Shown here in pieces: positions 52,308 through 59,020 of a stretch of DNA of 59,020 nucleotides. The translations under genes were made by a program, and so were the position numbers. The notes under the pieces are model-generated. The model saw only the letters and a list, made by a program, of their open reading frames with translations. It did not search any database and was not told the DNA's origin. The DNA is from Lachnospiraceae bacterium. GTDB taxonomy: Bacteria; Bacillota; Clostridia; Lachnospirales; Lachnospiraceae. Numbering within the stretch: the first letter of the stretch is position 1; the number at the start of each line of letters is the position of its first letter. The DNA lies in NCBI GenBank assembly GCA_021199655.1, contig JAJQHQ010000072.1:11111-70130 (forward strand), read 5' to 3'.

Positions 52308-52393
52308 GAAAGCTTAGAAGATTTGGCAGCAAATGACAATAAACGGCAACATTCAAAAATGACAAAATATAGAATCAAGGAGGACAACCCAAA

Positions 52394-54298
52394 ATGATAA
52401 TCACATTGAAAGACGGTTCGAAAAAAGAATACGCGCAGCCGATGGCGGTCATCGACATCGCGAAGGACATCAGCGAAGGCCTGGCGCGTGTGGCGACAGT
52501 CGCTGAGATCAACGGCGAGGAAGCGGATCTGCGCACGGTCGTGGATTCGGACTGTGAGCTGAATATTCTGACCTTTGACAGCCCGGCGGGAGCGGGCGCG
52601 TTCCGTCATACGACCTCGCACATCATGGCGCAGGCCATCAAGCGTCTGTATCCGGATGTGAAGCTGGCAATCGGCCCGTCCATCGCGGATGGCTTTTACT
52701 ATGATATCGACAGCGAGAATCCGATCACGCCGGAGGATCTGGAGAAGATCGAGGCGGAGATGAAGAAGATCGTGAAAGAGGATCTGCCGCTTATCCGCTT
52801 TACAAAGCCGAGGGAAGAGGCCATCGCGTATTTCAAAGAGAAAAATGAACCGTACAAGGTAGAACTGATCGAGGATCTGCCGGAGGATGCGGAGATCAGC
52901 TTTTACCAGCAGGGAGAGTTCGTTGACCTCTGTGCCGGACCGCATCTGATGAGCACAAAGCCGGTGAAAGCATTCAAGCTGACCAGCATCGCGGGTGCGT
53001 ACTGGAGAGGCAGCGAGAAGAACAAGATGCTGACCCGTATCTACGGTACTTCCTTTACAAAGAAAGCGGATCTGGACGCTTATCTGACCCGCATGGAGGA
53101 AGCGAAAAAGCGCGACCACAGAAAGCTCGGCAAGCAGCTCGGCCTGTTCATGATGGCTGACGAGGGTCCGGGATTTCCGTTCTTCCTGCCGAACGGCATG
53201 ATTTTGAAGAATACGCTTCTGGATTACTGGAGAGAGATTCATACAAAGGCGGGCTATGTGGAGATTTCCACACCGATCATCCTCAACCGCCAGCTTTGGG
53301 AGACCTCCGGTCACTGGGATCATTATAAGGAAAATATGTATACCACAGTCATTGACGACGAGGATTATGCGATCAAGCCGATGAACTGTCCGGGCGGCGT
53401 ACTGGTGTACAAGTCGGAGCCGCGTTCCTACCGCGACCTGCCGCTGCGCATGGGCGAGCTGGGTATCGTGCACCGTCACGAGAAATCCGGCCAGCTGCAC
53501 GGCCTGATGCGTGTGCGCTGCTTCACACAGGACGATGCGCATATCTTCATGACTCCGGAACAGATCCGCGGCGAGATCAAGGGCGTTGTGAAGCTGATCG
53601 ATGAAGTATATCAGCTGTTTGGCTTCAAATATCATGTAGAGCTGTCCACCCGTCCGGAGAATTCCATGGGAAGCGACGAGGACTGGGAGATGGCGACCGA
53701 GGGTCTGCGCGGCGCGCTGGACGAGCTTGGCCTTGACTATGTGATCAACGAGGGCGACGGCGCGTTCTACGGCCCAAAGATCGACTTCCATCTAGAGGAC
53801 TCCATCGGCAGGACCTGGCAGTGCGGCACCATCCAGCTTGACTTCCAGCTGCCGCAGCGCTTTGAATGTGAATACATCGGTGCGGACGGCGAGAAGCACC
53901 GCCCGATCATGATCCACCGCGTGGCGTTCGGCTCCATCGAGCGCTTCATCGGCATCCTGATCGAGCACTTCGCGGGCGCGTTCCCGACCTGGCTGTCGCC
54001 GGAGCAGGTACGCATCCTGCCAATCTCTGACAAGTTCATCGGCTATGCGGAGCAGGTAAAGGCCTCCCTGCGTGAGGAAGGTATCCGCGCGAACGTTGAT
54101 ACCCGTGCGGAAAAGATCGGTTACAAGATTCGTGAGGCGCAGCTTGCGAAGACCCCGTATATGCTGGTAGTCGGCGCGAAAGAGGAAGAGGAAGGCCTCG
54201 TCTCCGTGCGCAGCCGCTCTGAGGGCGACAAGGGACAGAGCACGCTTGCGGACTTCACTGCGGCGGTCAAAGAAGAGATCGCGACCAGAGCGCGGTAA
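52394..54298 (+). CDS. thrS: Threonyl-tRNA synthetase
   Basis: ThrS charges tRNA-Thr with threonine. The 634-residue protein has the N-terminal TGS domain (about 1-60), the editing domain with HTTSHIMAQAI and the FVDLCAGPHL metal site, and the class II catalytic core: NGMILKNTLLDYWREIH, PMNCPGGVLVYK with a zinc-binding Cys, LPLRMGELGIVHRHE (motif 2) and HRVAFGSIERFIGILIEH (motif 3). The anticodon-binding domain follows at about 535-630 (VRILPISDKFIGYAEQV). The start ATG has AAGGAGG. Expression is controlled by the upstream T-box leader, and a strong terminator follows. Confidence 0.97.
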   Translation: MIITLKDGSKKEYAQPMAVIDIAKDISEGLARVATVAEINGEEADLRTVVDSDCELNILTFDSPAGAGAFRHTTSHIMAQAIKRLYPDVKLAIGPSIADGFYYDIDSENPITPEDLEKIEAEMKKIVKEDLPLIRFTKPREEAIAYFKEKNEPYKVELIEDLPEDAEISFYQQGEFVDLCAGPHLMSTKPVKAFKLTSIAGAYWRGSEKNKMLTRIYGTSFTKKADLDAYLTRMEEAKKRDHRKLGKQLGLFMMADEGPGFPFFLPNGMILKNTLLDYWREIHTKAGYVEISTPIILNRQLWETSGHWDHYKENMYTTVIDDEDYAIKPMNCPGGVLVYKSEPRSYRDLPLRMGELGIVHRHEKSGQLHGLMRVRCFTQDDAHIFMTPEQIRGEIKGVVKLIDEVYQLFGFKYHVELSTRPENSMGSDEDWEMATEGLRGALDELGLDYVINEGDGAFYGPKIDFHLEDSIGRTWQCGTIQLDFQLPQRFECEYIGADGEKHRPIMIHRVAFGSIERFIGILIEHFAGAFPTWLSPEQVRILPISDKFIGYAEQVKASLREEGIRANVDTRAEKIGYKIREAQLAKTPYMLVVGAKEEEEGLVSVRSRSEGDKGQSTLADFTAAVKEEIATRAR

Positions 54299-54319
54299 AG
54301 CAAAATAAAGCAGATTTTC

Positions 54320-54352
54320 ATCGCCAGACGTTTGATCGTCTGGCGATTCTTA
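54320..54352 (+). terminator. Terminator of thrS
   Basis: ATCGCCAGACG (54320-54330) pairs perfectly with CGTCTGGCGAT (54337-54347) around TTTGAT; the following bases are TCTTATT. The 54353-54600 stretch holds no gene I can support. Confidence 0.85.
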
Positions 54353-54600
54353 TTCCATATTTTCTTCACATTTCATACACAGCTGAAACACAGAACTGTC
54401 AAAATCCAGACACAGTTACCCCGTAAAATTGATGAGAAAAGGGACGAATTGAGGCAAGTTTTAGAACAATTTGCACGGAAAGCAGCATTAAATCTGATGG
54501 ATGCTTTCAAACACCCTTTATAAATAGTGGGCAGCAGGAAACACTGCTGCTTCCTATTAAAATAGCGCACTGCGCAATACAACGAAAGGAGCACATGAAA

Positions 54601-55842
54601 ATGAAGTGCGAAAGGAATTGGAATCGAAAAAGTGTCTGGAAGGCGGCATCCGTAATGGTAGCTGCTACGCTGCTGTTTTCTTCCGTAGCTGTGTACGCGG
54701 CGGAGGACGATGAGGAGACAGTGTCATTGGCAGCAACGGCAAAGTCTGCTGAGTTTACGATGAGTACGGCTTATCCGGGAATGTCGGCGACAGCAGGAGA
54801 TTCATTAAGCTTTGATCTGGATTTCATCAGCCCGGACGGTGAAGGGCATGATGTGACACTGACCACGGTATCCCTGCCGGATGACTGGGAAGGTTATTTC
54901 AAGGGCAGCAGCACGGAAGTTTCCATTGTACATATTTCGGGGAACACGACGAACGACAGTGATCTGGTGTCTTATTCCCTGACCATCCCGGATGAGGCGG
55001 AAGACGGAGAATACGAGGTAGAGCTTCTGGCAACCACGGAAGACGGTGATGAGTCAACGTTGATCCTGACGCTGAATGTGGCGGCAGAGGTTCGCGGTGA
55101 GAGCAGCTTTACATCCGAATATCCGGAGCAGGAAGGTGCGACCGGCACGTCCTTTACCTTTGACGCGACTCTGGTCAACAATCGTTCGACTGACCAGACC
55201 TACAGCCTGTCCTCGAGCGCACCGACCGGATGGTCCGTAACGATTGTTCCGTCCGACGACACCTCTACCATGGTAGCGAGCATCGATGTTGAGGCAGAGA
55301 GCAGCCAGGGACTGACCATCACTGTGACACCGCCTGAGACAGTTGAACAGGGCGACTATACGATCCCGGTGACGGCGACATCCGCGAACGAGACCCTGAG
55401 CATGGATCTGAACATTACCATCACAGGTACCTATGATATTTCTCTTTCCACGTCTGACGGCCTGCTGAGCTTTGACGCGTATGAGAATAAGGCGTCGAAC
55501 GTTACACTTGTCATCACCAACAACGGTAACGTGGATCTGACCAACGTGACTCTTTCCTCCTCCGCACCGACGGACTGGGATGTGACTTTCAGTGAGTCCA
55601 CGATCGACACCATCGAGGCGGGAGCATCCGTAGAAGTGACCGCGTCCGTGACGCCGTGCGAGGATTCTATTACAGGCGACTATGAGACGGATATTACAGT
55701 AAGCACGGATGAAACCTCAGACACGGCAGCGTTCCGCGTATCGGTAAAAACATCCTCAACCTGGGGCTTTGTCGCGATCGCGATCATCATCGTACTGGTC
55801 GTAATTCTGGGCGTAATCTTTAGAAAATTCGGGAGACGGTAA
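54601..55842 (+). CDS. Exported NEW3-domain protein with C-terminal membrane anchor
   Basis: From ATG 54601 (9 bases after AAAGGAG; an ATG two codons earlier is too close) the product has 413 residues. A signal peptide (VMVAATLLFSSVAVYA) is followed by three beta-sandwich repeats. The last two resemble NPCBM-associated NEW3 modules (VTLVITNNGNVDLTNVTLSS, SAPTDWDVTF, and the parallel SSSAPTGWSVTI). One C-terminal transmembrane helix (FVAIAIIIVLVVILGVIF) and a basic end follow. The protein is thus anchored with its domains outside. It sits 2 bases before the ATPase gene and is probably a component or partner of the ABC transporter; this gene order is seen in other Clostridia as I recall. What is transported is unknown. 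Confidence 0.85.
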   Translation: MKCERNWNRKSVWKAASVMVAATLLFSSVAVYAAEDDEETVSLAATAKSAEFTMSTAYPGMSATAGDSLSFDLDFISPDGEGHDVTLTTVSLPDDWEGYFKGSSTEVSIVHISGNTTNDSDLVSYSLTIPDEAEDGEYEVELLATTEDGDESTLILTLNVAAEVRGESSFTSEYPEQEGATGTSFTFDATLVNNRSTDQTYSLSSSAPTGWSVTIVPSDDTSTMVASIDVEAESSQGLTITVTPPETVEQGDYTIPVTATSANETLSMDLNITITGTYDISLSTSDGLLSFDAYENKASNVTLVITNNGNVDLTNVTLSSSAPTDWDVTFSESTIDTIEAGASVEVTASVTPCEDSITGDYETDITVSTDETSDTAAFRVSVKTSSTWGFVAIAIIIVLVVILGVIFRKFGRR

Positions 55843-55844
55843 AA

Positions 55845-56993
55845 ATGGCTGATACAAGCGCAAAGGAAAATAAAAAGAATAACAGCGCAGATGCAGCCGT
55901 AAAAGAGAACGGCGCAAATGCGGAAAAGAAAGACAACGCCGCCGGGACGAAAATCGAGAAACGTACAGCCGCGAAGGGTGAGGTGGTGATCAAAACCGAG
56001 CACCTGACCAAGCGGTATGGCAAAAAGGTGGCGGTCAATGACCTGTCGCTGACCATTAAAAAAGGCGAAGTGTTCGGACTGCTCGGCCCGAACAGCGCCG
56101 GAAAAACAACGACCATCCTGATGCTGCTCGGCCTGACAGAGCCGTCTGGCGGAACAGCAACGATCGAAGGGATGAACTGTACGCGCGATCCGCTGGGAGT
56201 CAAATCCATCGTGGGCTACCTGCCGGACAATGCCGGATTTTACGGAGACATGACCGGACGTCAGAACCTGCGGTTTACCGGCCGCTTAAACGGTCTGGAA
56301 GGACAGGAACTGGAGGATCGGATCGAAACGCTCCTGAAGCGTGTTGATATCGAATACGCCGGCGATCAGAAGGTCGGCACCTATTCCAGAGGTATGCGCC
56401 AGAGACTGGGCGTAGCGGACGTGCTGATGAAGGATCCGGAGATCATCATCATGGATGAGCCGACGCTCGGTATCGACCCGGAAGGTATGCGCAAGCTGCT
56501 GATCCTGATCCGGGAACTGGCGGAAGAGGACGGCCGCACCATCCTGATCTCGTCCCATCAGCTGCAGCAGGTGCAGCAGATCTGCGACCGGGTCGGCATC
56601 TTCATCGAAGGCACCCTGATTGTCCAGGGCACTCTGAAAGAACTGGAGGAGCATATCCGCAAAGAGGGCTCTTATCTGCTGGAGCTGTCGGTAGAACCGC
56701 TGGACGACCAGCTGCTGGGTATGCTTTATCAGCAGGACGGCGTAAAGAAAATCGAAAAAGAGGGCGACAAGTTCATGATCACCTCGAAAAAGGACATTCG
56801 TCCGACACTGACGCGTTTCCTGGGAGAGAACGGCTATACCGTTTATCATCTGCACCAGCGCGGCGGCGATCTGGATGAGATTTACAGAGTTTATTTTGAA
56901 AAGGCAGGGCAGGCAGATGAAAGAAGCAGTTATGAAAAAAACAACAAAAAACGCAGAAGGTTCGGCGGGAAAAAGAAGCAGCCTGTTTCGTAA
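55845..56993 (+). CDS. ABC-2 transporter ATP-binding protein
   Basis: The 382-residue ATPase has a charged, low-complexity N-terminal extension of about 48 residues, then the nucleotide-binding domain: Walker A GPNSAGKTTT (Ser replaces the usual Gly in GPNGAGKT), signature YSRGMRQRLGVAD, Walker B IIIMDEPTLGID and the switch LISSHQLQQV. A C-terminal segment (about 250-340) fits the DUF4162-like end of ABC-2 ATPases, followed by a basic tail. The start ATG follows the stop of the NEW3 gene by 2 bases, with GGGAG overlapping that stop. The permease gene overlaps its 3' end. Probable role is export or membrane remodelling; substrate unknown. Confidence 0.92.
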   Translation: MADTSAKENKKNNSADAAVKENGANAEKKDNAAGTKIEKRTAAKGEVVIKTEHLTKRYGKKVAVNDLSLTIKKGEVFGLLGPNSAGKTTTILMLLGLTEPSGGTATIEGMNCTRDPLGVKSIVGYLPDNAGFYGDMTGRQNLRFTGRLNGLEGQELEDRIETLLKRVDIEYAGDQKVGTYSRGMRQRLGVADVLMKDPEIIIMDEPTLGIDPEGMRKLLILIRELAEEDGRTILISSHQLQQVQQICDRVGIFIEGTLIVQGTLKELEEHIRKEGSYLLELSVEPLDDQLLGMLYQQDGVKKIEKEGDKFMITSKKDIRPTLTRFLGENGYTVYHLHQRGGDLDEIYRVYFEKAGQADERSSYEKNNKKRRRFGGKKKQPVS

Positions 56994-57999
56994 CGGCGGC
57001 TCATCAGGCGATGCCGGAAGCGCAGGGAAAAGCGGGGAAGGACAGAGTACCCGAAGAGTCAGCGGTTTTACCGGACTTTCCGCTCTGTTCCGCAAAGAGA
57101 TGGCGGATCAGCTTCGAAGCAGACGATTTCTTATCCTGCTGATCCTGATCGGCGCCACGAGCTTCGCCAGCTTTTACGGCGCGATCAGCGAGCTGTCCGA
57201 ATCGACGAGCGATTATCTGTTCCTGGAGCTTTATACCTCCAGCGGCAGCTCGATTCCGTCATTTATGTCGTTCATCGCGCTGCTCGGACCGATCGTCGGA
57301 CTGGCACTCGGATTCGACGCGATCAACAGTGAGCGGCAGTCCAACACGCTGAACCGTCTGGTGGCGCAGCCAATCTACCGTGATTCCATTATCATCGGAA
57401 AATTCCTGGCCGGAACGACAGTCATTGCAATTGTCATTTTTACCATCGGCATCGCGGCCGGAGCAGTGGGTGTGCTGGTGACCGGCCTGACCCCGACCGG
57501 AGAGGAAGCATTGCGAATCTTCGTCTTCCTGATCTTCACGGTGGTCTACATCGCGTTCTGGCTGGCATTGGCGATCCTGTTCTCCACGGTCTGCCGTCAC
57601 TCGGCGACATCCGCGCTGATCACGATCGCGCTCTGGATCTTCTTCTCGATCTTCATGAGCCTGCTGGCACAGATCATCGCCGGAGCGGTCTATCCGATCA
57701 ACACCTACTACGGGCAGATGTTCAATCAGGTGAAATACTACACGCTTAAGCTCAACCTGAACCGCATCTCGCCGTATTATCTCTACAGTGAGGCGGTATC
57801 GACCATCCTCAACCCGTCCGTCCGCGCGGTCAACGTCGTCACGACGAGTCAGCTGGTCGGCGCCATCAGCAGTTATCTGTCGCTGGGACAGAGTCTGCTG
57901 CTCGTGTGGCCGCATCTGGTCGGCATGATCGCCGAGATGATCGTCGCATTCGGATGCTCCTACATCGGGTTTATGAGACAGGAGATCAGAGCGAACTGA
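56917..57999 (+). CDS. ABC-2 transporter permease
   Basis: The likely start is ATG 56917 (ATG 56932 is an alternative), overlapping the ATPase gene by about 77 bases in another frame, so translation is coupled. The 360-residue protein has a basic, Gly/Ser-rich cytoplasmic N-terminus of about 60 residues. The first membrane segment follows FRKEMADQLRSRRFLILLILIG. After an outside loop come five more helices (ALLGPIVGLALGFDAINSER, GTTVIAIVIFTIGIAAGAVG, FVYIAFWLALAILF-like, ALITIALWIFFSIF, and a last one near 330). NSERQSNTLNRLVAQPIYR is the typical ABC-2 coupling helix region. It forms a transporter with the ATPase and the NEW3 protein. A bidirectional terminator follows. Confidence 0.9.
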   Translation: MKEAVMKKTTKNAEGSAGKRSSLFRNGGSSGDAGSAGKSGEGQSTRRVSGFTGLSALFRKEMADQLRSRRFLILLILIGATSFASFYGAISELSESTSDYLFLELYTSSGSSIPSFMSFIALLGPIVGLALGFDAINSERQSNTLNRLVAQPIYRDSIIIGKFLAGTTVIAIVIFTIGIAAGAVGVLVTGLTPTGEEALRIFVFLIFTVVYIAFWLALAILFSTVCRHSATSALITIALWIFFSIFMSLLAQIIAGAVYPINTYYGQMFNQVKYYTLKLNLNRISPYYLYSEAVSTILNPSVRAVNVVTTSQLVGAISSYLSLGQSLLLVWPHLVGMIAEMIVAFGCSYIGFMRQEIRAN

Positions 58000-58017
58000 T
58001 GATACTTTATCTATAAA

Positions 58018-58051
58018 ATGAAAAACAGCCTGCTGCAGGCTGTTTTTTCAT
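58018..58051. terminator. Terminator of the NEW3-ABC operon
   Basis: AAAAACAGCC pairs with GGCTGTTTTT around TGCTGCA (58021-58047), with T6 on the + strand and A-rich sequence on the other side, so it could work in both directions. Confidence 0.88.
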
Positions 58052-58103
58052 TTCATGAATAATCCAGGGCAGGATTGCGGATACTGACCATTGTAGAACT
58101 ATT

Positions 58104-58130
58104 GTAACTGTTCAGTACTTTCACAGTTAC
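58104..58130 (-). repeat. E6 27-bp palindrome in reverse orientation
   Basis: It is the exact reverse complement of the copy at 11445-11471. It ends 31 bases before the DUF1540 gene start. A much weaker relative may lie at 58586-58611. Confidence 0.9.
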
Positions 58131-58161
58131 GAAATCATTTACGAGACAGGAGGTAGTAATT

Positions 58162-58482
58162 ATGCCGGCATTGGTATGTTCCGCAAAAAACTGCATGTAT
58201 AACGATTCCATGTATTGCTGTAAGGATGGCATTCAGGTAGGAGGTGAGCAGGCGAAGGTCTGTCAGGATACCTGCTGCGAGAGCTTTCATGAGAGAAGCG
58301 ACTCCGCAAAAGATTCCTGCGGCTGTGACGCACGTCCGAACCGGACGATGGATATCCGCTGCGAGGCGAGAGCCTGTGAATACAACGACAGCTGTGTCTG
58401 CCACGCAAACCATGTGGATATCGCAGGCGTATCGGCCTGCCGCTGCGAGGAGACGGAGTGCGTGACATTTAACGAGAAATAA
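58162..58482 (+). CDS. Cys-rich DUF1540 protein (two repeats)
   Basis: The 106-residue protein contains two copies of a Cys-rich module: LVCSAKNCMYNDSMYCC through CQDTCCESF, and IRCEARACEYNDSCVC through CRCEETECVTF. This matches DUF1540 as I know it, a short family of Clostridia and Bacilli with C-rich pairs that may bind metal. There is no signal peptide or membrane helix. The start ATG has AGGAGG at good spacing, and an E6 palindrome lies just upstream. Function unknown; a metal-binding or redox role is only a guess. Confidence 0.88.
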   Translation: MPALVCSAKNCMYNDSMYCCKDGIQVGGEQAKVCQDTCCESFHERSDSAKDSCGCDARPNRTMDIRCEARACEYNDSCVCHANHVDIAGVSACRCEETECVTFNEK

Positions 58483-58647
58483 AGAGGCAATGTACACGAT
58501 ACAGCAAAAATTCTCACCCGCATTTGTGAAAACGCATATCTTATTGGTATCCCGGCTTGTGCTGCAGGTCGGGAGAGGAAGAGCGTAACTGCTCAAAACA
58601 CTGAGAATTACAACATTCCAAACCTTATAAGATGAGGAGGTATAATT

Positions 58648-59020
58648 GTGACCCCATTGCTTGAACTGAATCACGTAAGCTATGCCTACCACAGCAAAAG
58701 CGGCGAAACTTATGCCTTGTCCGATATCTCGTTTCAGGTGTTCCCCGGAGAATTTATTGCTGTAATAGGACCGAGCGGCTGTGGCAAGTCCACGCTGCTC
58801 TCTTTAATTTCCGGGCTGCTCATACCGGAAAGCGGTTCCATACTGGTGGATGGACAGCCGTGCAGGCCCAACGCGAAGCGTTTTTTCATGGGCTGCACAA
58901 GCTGCCGCCGAACAGATGTGAGGGGGCATATCCAGCCGTGCAGGCCCAACGCGAAGCGTTCTTTGATGGGCTGCACAAGCTGCCGCCGAACAGATGTGAG
59001 GGGGCATATCCAGCCGTGCA
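58648..59020 (+). CDS. ABC transporter ATPase (SsuB/TauB-like), 3' partial, with repeat insert
   Basis: The start is GTG 58648, with GAGGAGG upstream. The first 70 residues are a normal nitrate/sulfonate-type ATPase: LLELNHVSYAYHSKSGE, Walker A GPSGCGKST and GLLIPESGSILVDGQP. At this point family members continue toward the Q-loop. Here the sequence instead enters in-frame 26-residue repeats (CRPNAKRFFMGCTSC, then RRTDVRGHIQP), and the window ends in the third unit. Whether the ATPase resumes cannot be seen, so this may be a tolerated insertion, a broken gene or an assembly edge. If functional it would energise a substrate-binding-protein-dependent importer. Confidence 0.75.
   Translation, partial: MTPLLELNHVSYAYHSKSGETYALSDISFQVFPGEFIAVIGPSGCGKSTLLSLISGLLIPESGSILVDGQPCRPNAKRFFMGCTSCRRTDVRGHIQPCRPNAKRSLMGCTSCRRTDVRGHIQPC
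58855..59020 (+). repeat. E3 78-bp tandem palindromic repeats inside the ABC ATPase gene
   Basis: The units start at 58855, 58933 and 59011 (period 78, 26 codons). The two complete units differ at few bases. Each contains an inner hairpin AACGC/GCGTT around GAA and near-complementary outer parts GTGCAGGCCCA and TGGGCTGCAC. Confidence 0.92.

Noticed and set aside
11445-58130. E6 palindromes as CRISPR repeats or transcription terminators
   Set aside because: Copies are kilobases apart, lack T-tracts and lie upstream of genes, so neither explanation fits.
58855-59020. Possible CRISPR array
   Set aside because: The 78-base units are contiguous with no unique spacers, the units are in frame with the ATPase, and no cas gene is nearby.

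Overview
The window looks like a chromosomal segment of a Gram-positive anaerobe of the class Clostridia, most likely a Lachnospiraceae-type gut bacterium. This is inferred from strong AGGAGG-type ribosome binding sites, TTG starts, a T-box leader, LCP wall-ligating enzymes, a DUF1540 protein, a pair of proteins resembling DUF5717/DUF5716, an encoded tRNA without CCA, and roughly half G+C. No 16S or species marker is present. Every convincing gene is on the + strand.

Layout. (1) 1-7292: the 3' part of a giant sortase-anchored surface protein. (2) About 7500-25442: a wall-polysaccharide locus with two membrane/exported proteins, dTDP-rhamnose enzymes (rfbB, rfbC), an ABC-2 exporter whose ATPase carries a Wzt-type C-terminal domain, a methyltransferase-kinase-like protein resembling the chain terminator WbdD, two double-domain GT2 glycosyltransferases, two single GT2 enzymes, a polyprenyl-phosphate sugar transferase and an LCP ligase. 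These could together start, extend, cap, export and attach a rhamnose-containing polymer. (3) 25500-34726: HtrA protease, ClpX-like unfoldase, housekeeping sigma factor RpoD, HPr-like protein, a PD-(D/E)XK-XPD/DinG-type helicase and an L,D-transpeptidase. (4) 34849-38301: D,D-carboxypeptidase, M32 carboxypeptidase and tRNA-Glu(CTC). (5) 38611-44537: three poorly characterised genes (a very large protein, an actin/Hsp70-like protein and a TPR-like protein). (6) 44656-51640: purF, purB, purA, ddl and a second LCP protein. (7) 51681-54298: T-box leader, small membrane protein and thrS. (8) 54601-57999: NEW3-domain protein with an ABC-2 transporter. (9) 58162-end: DUF1540 protein and the start of an ABC ATPase that is cut by the window edge.

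The most unusual content is a dense set of short palindromic elements in several families, with no transposase in the window. Some lie between genes: a 27-bp palindrome just upstream of start codons, a nested hairpin with covarying arms, and a 126-bp element in inverted copies. Others lie in frame inside unrelated protein-coding genes. One family, encoding SRDxENALRC-like peptides, occurs in a methyltransferase-kinase (twice, once with a second palindrome nested inside it), a glycosyltransferase and an M32 peptidase, always read in the same frame. Another family sits between the catalytic residues of the helicase's nuclease domain and also in a nearby intergenic region. A third forms 78-bp tandem units in an ABC ATPase. 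This resembles the in-frame palindromic elements known from Rickettsia, and I consider it the best candidate for an undescribed system here.
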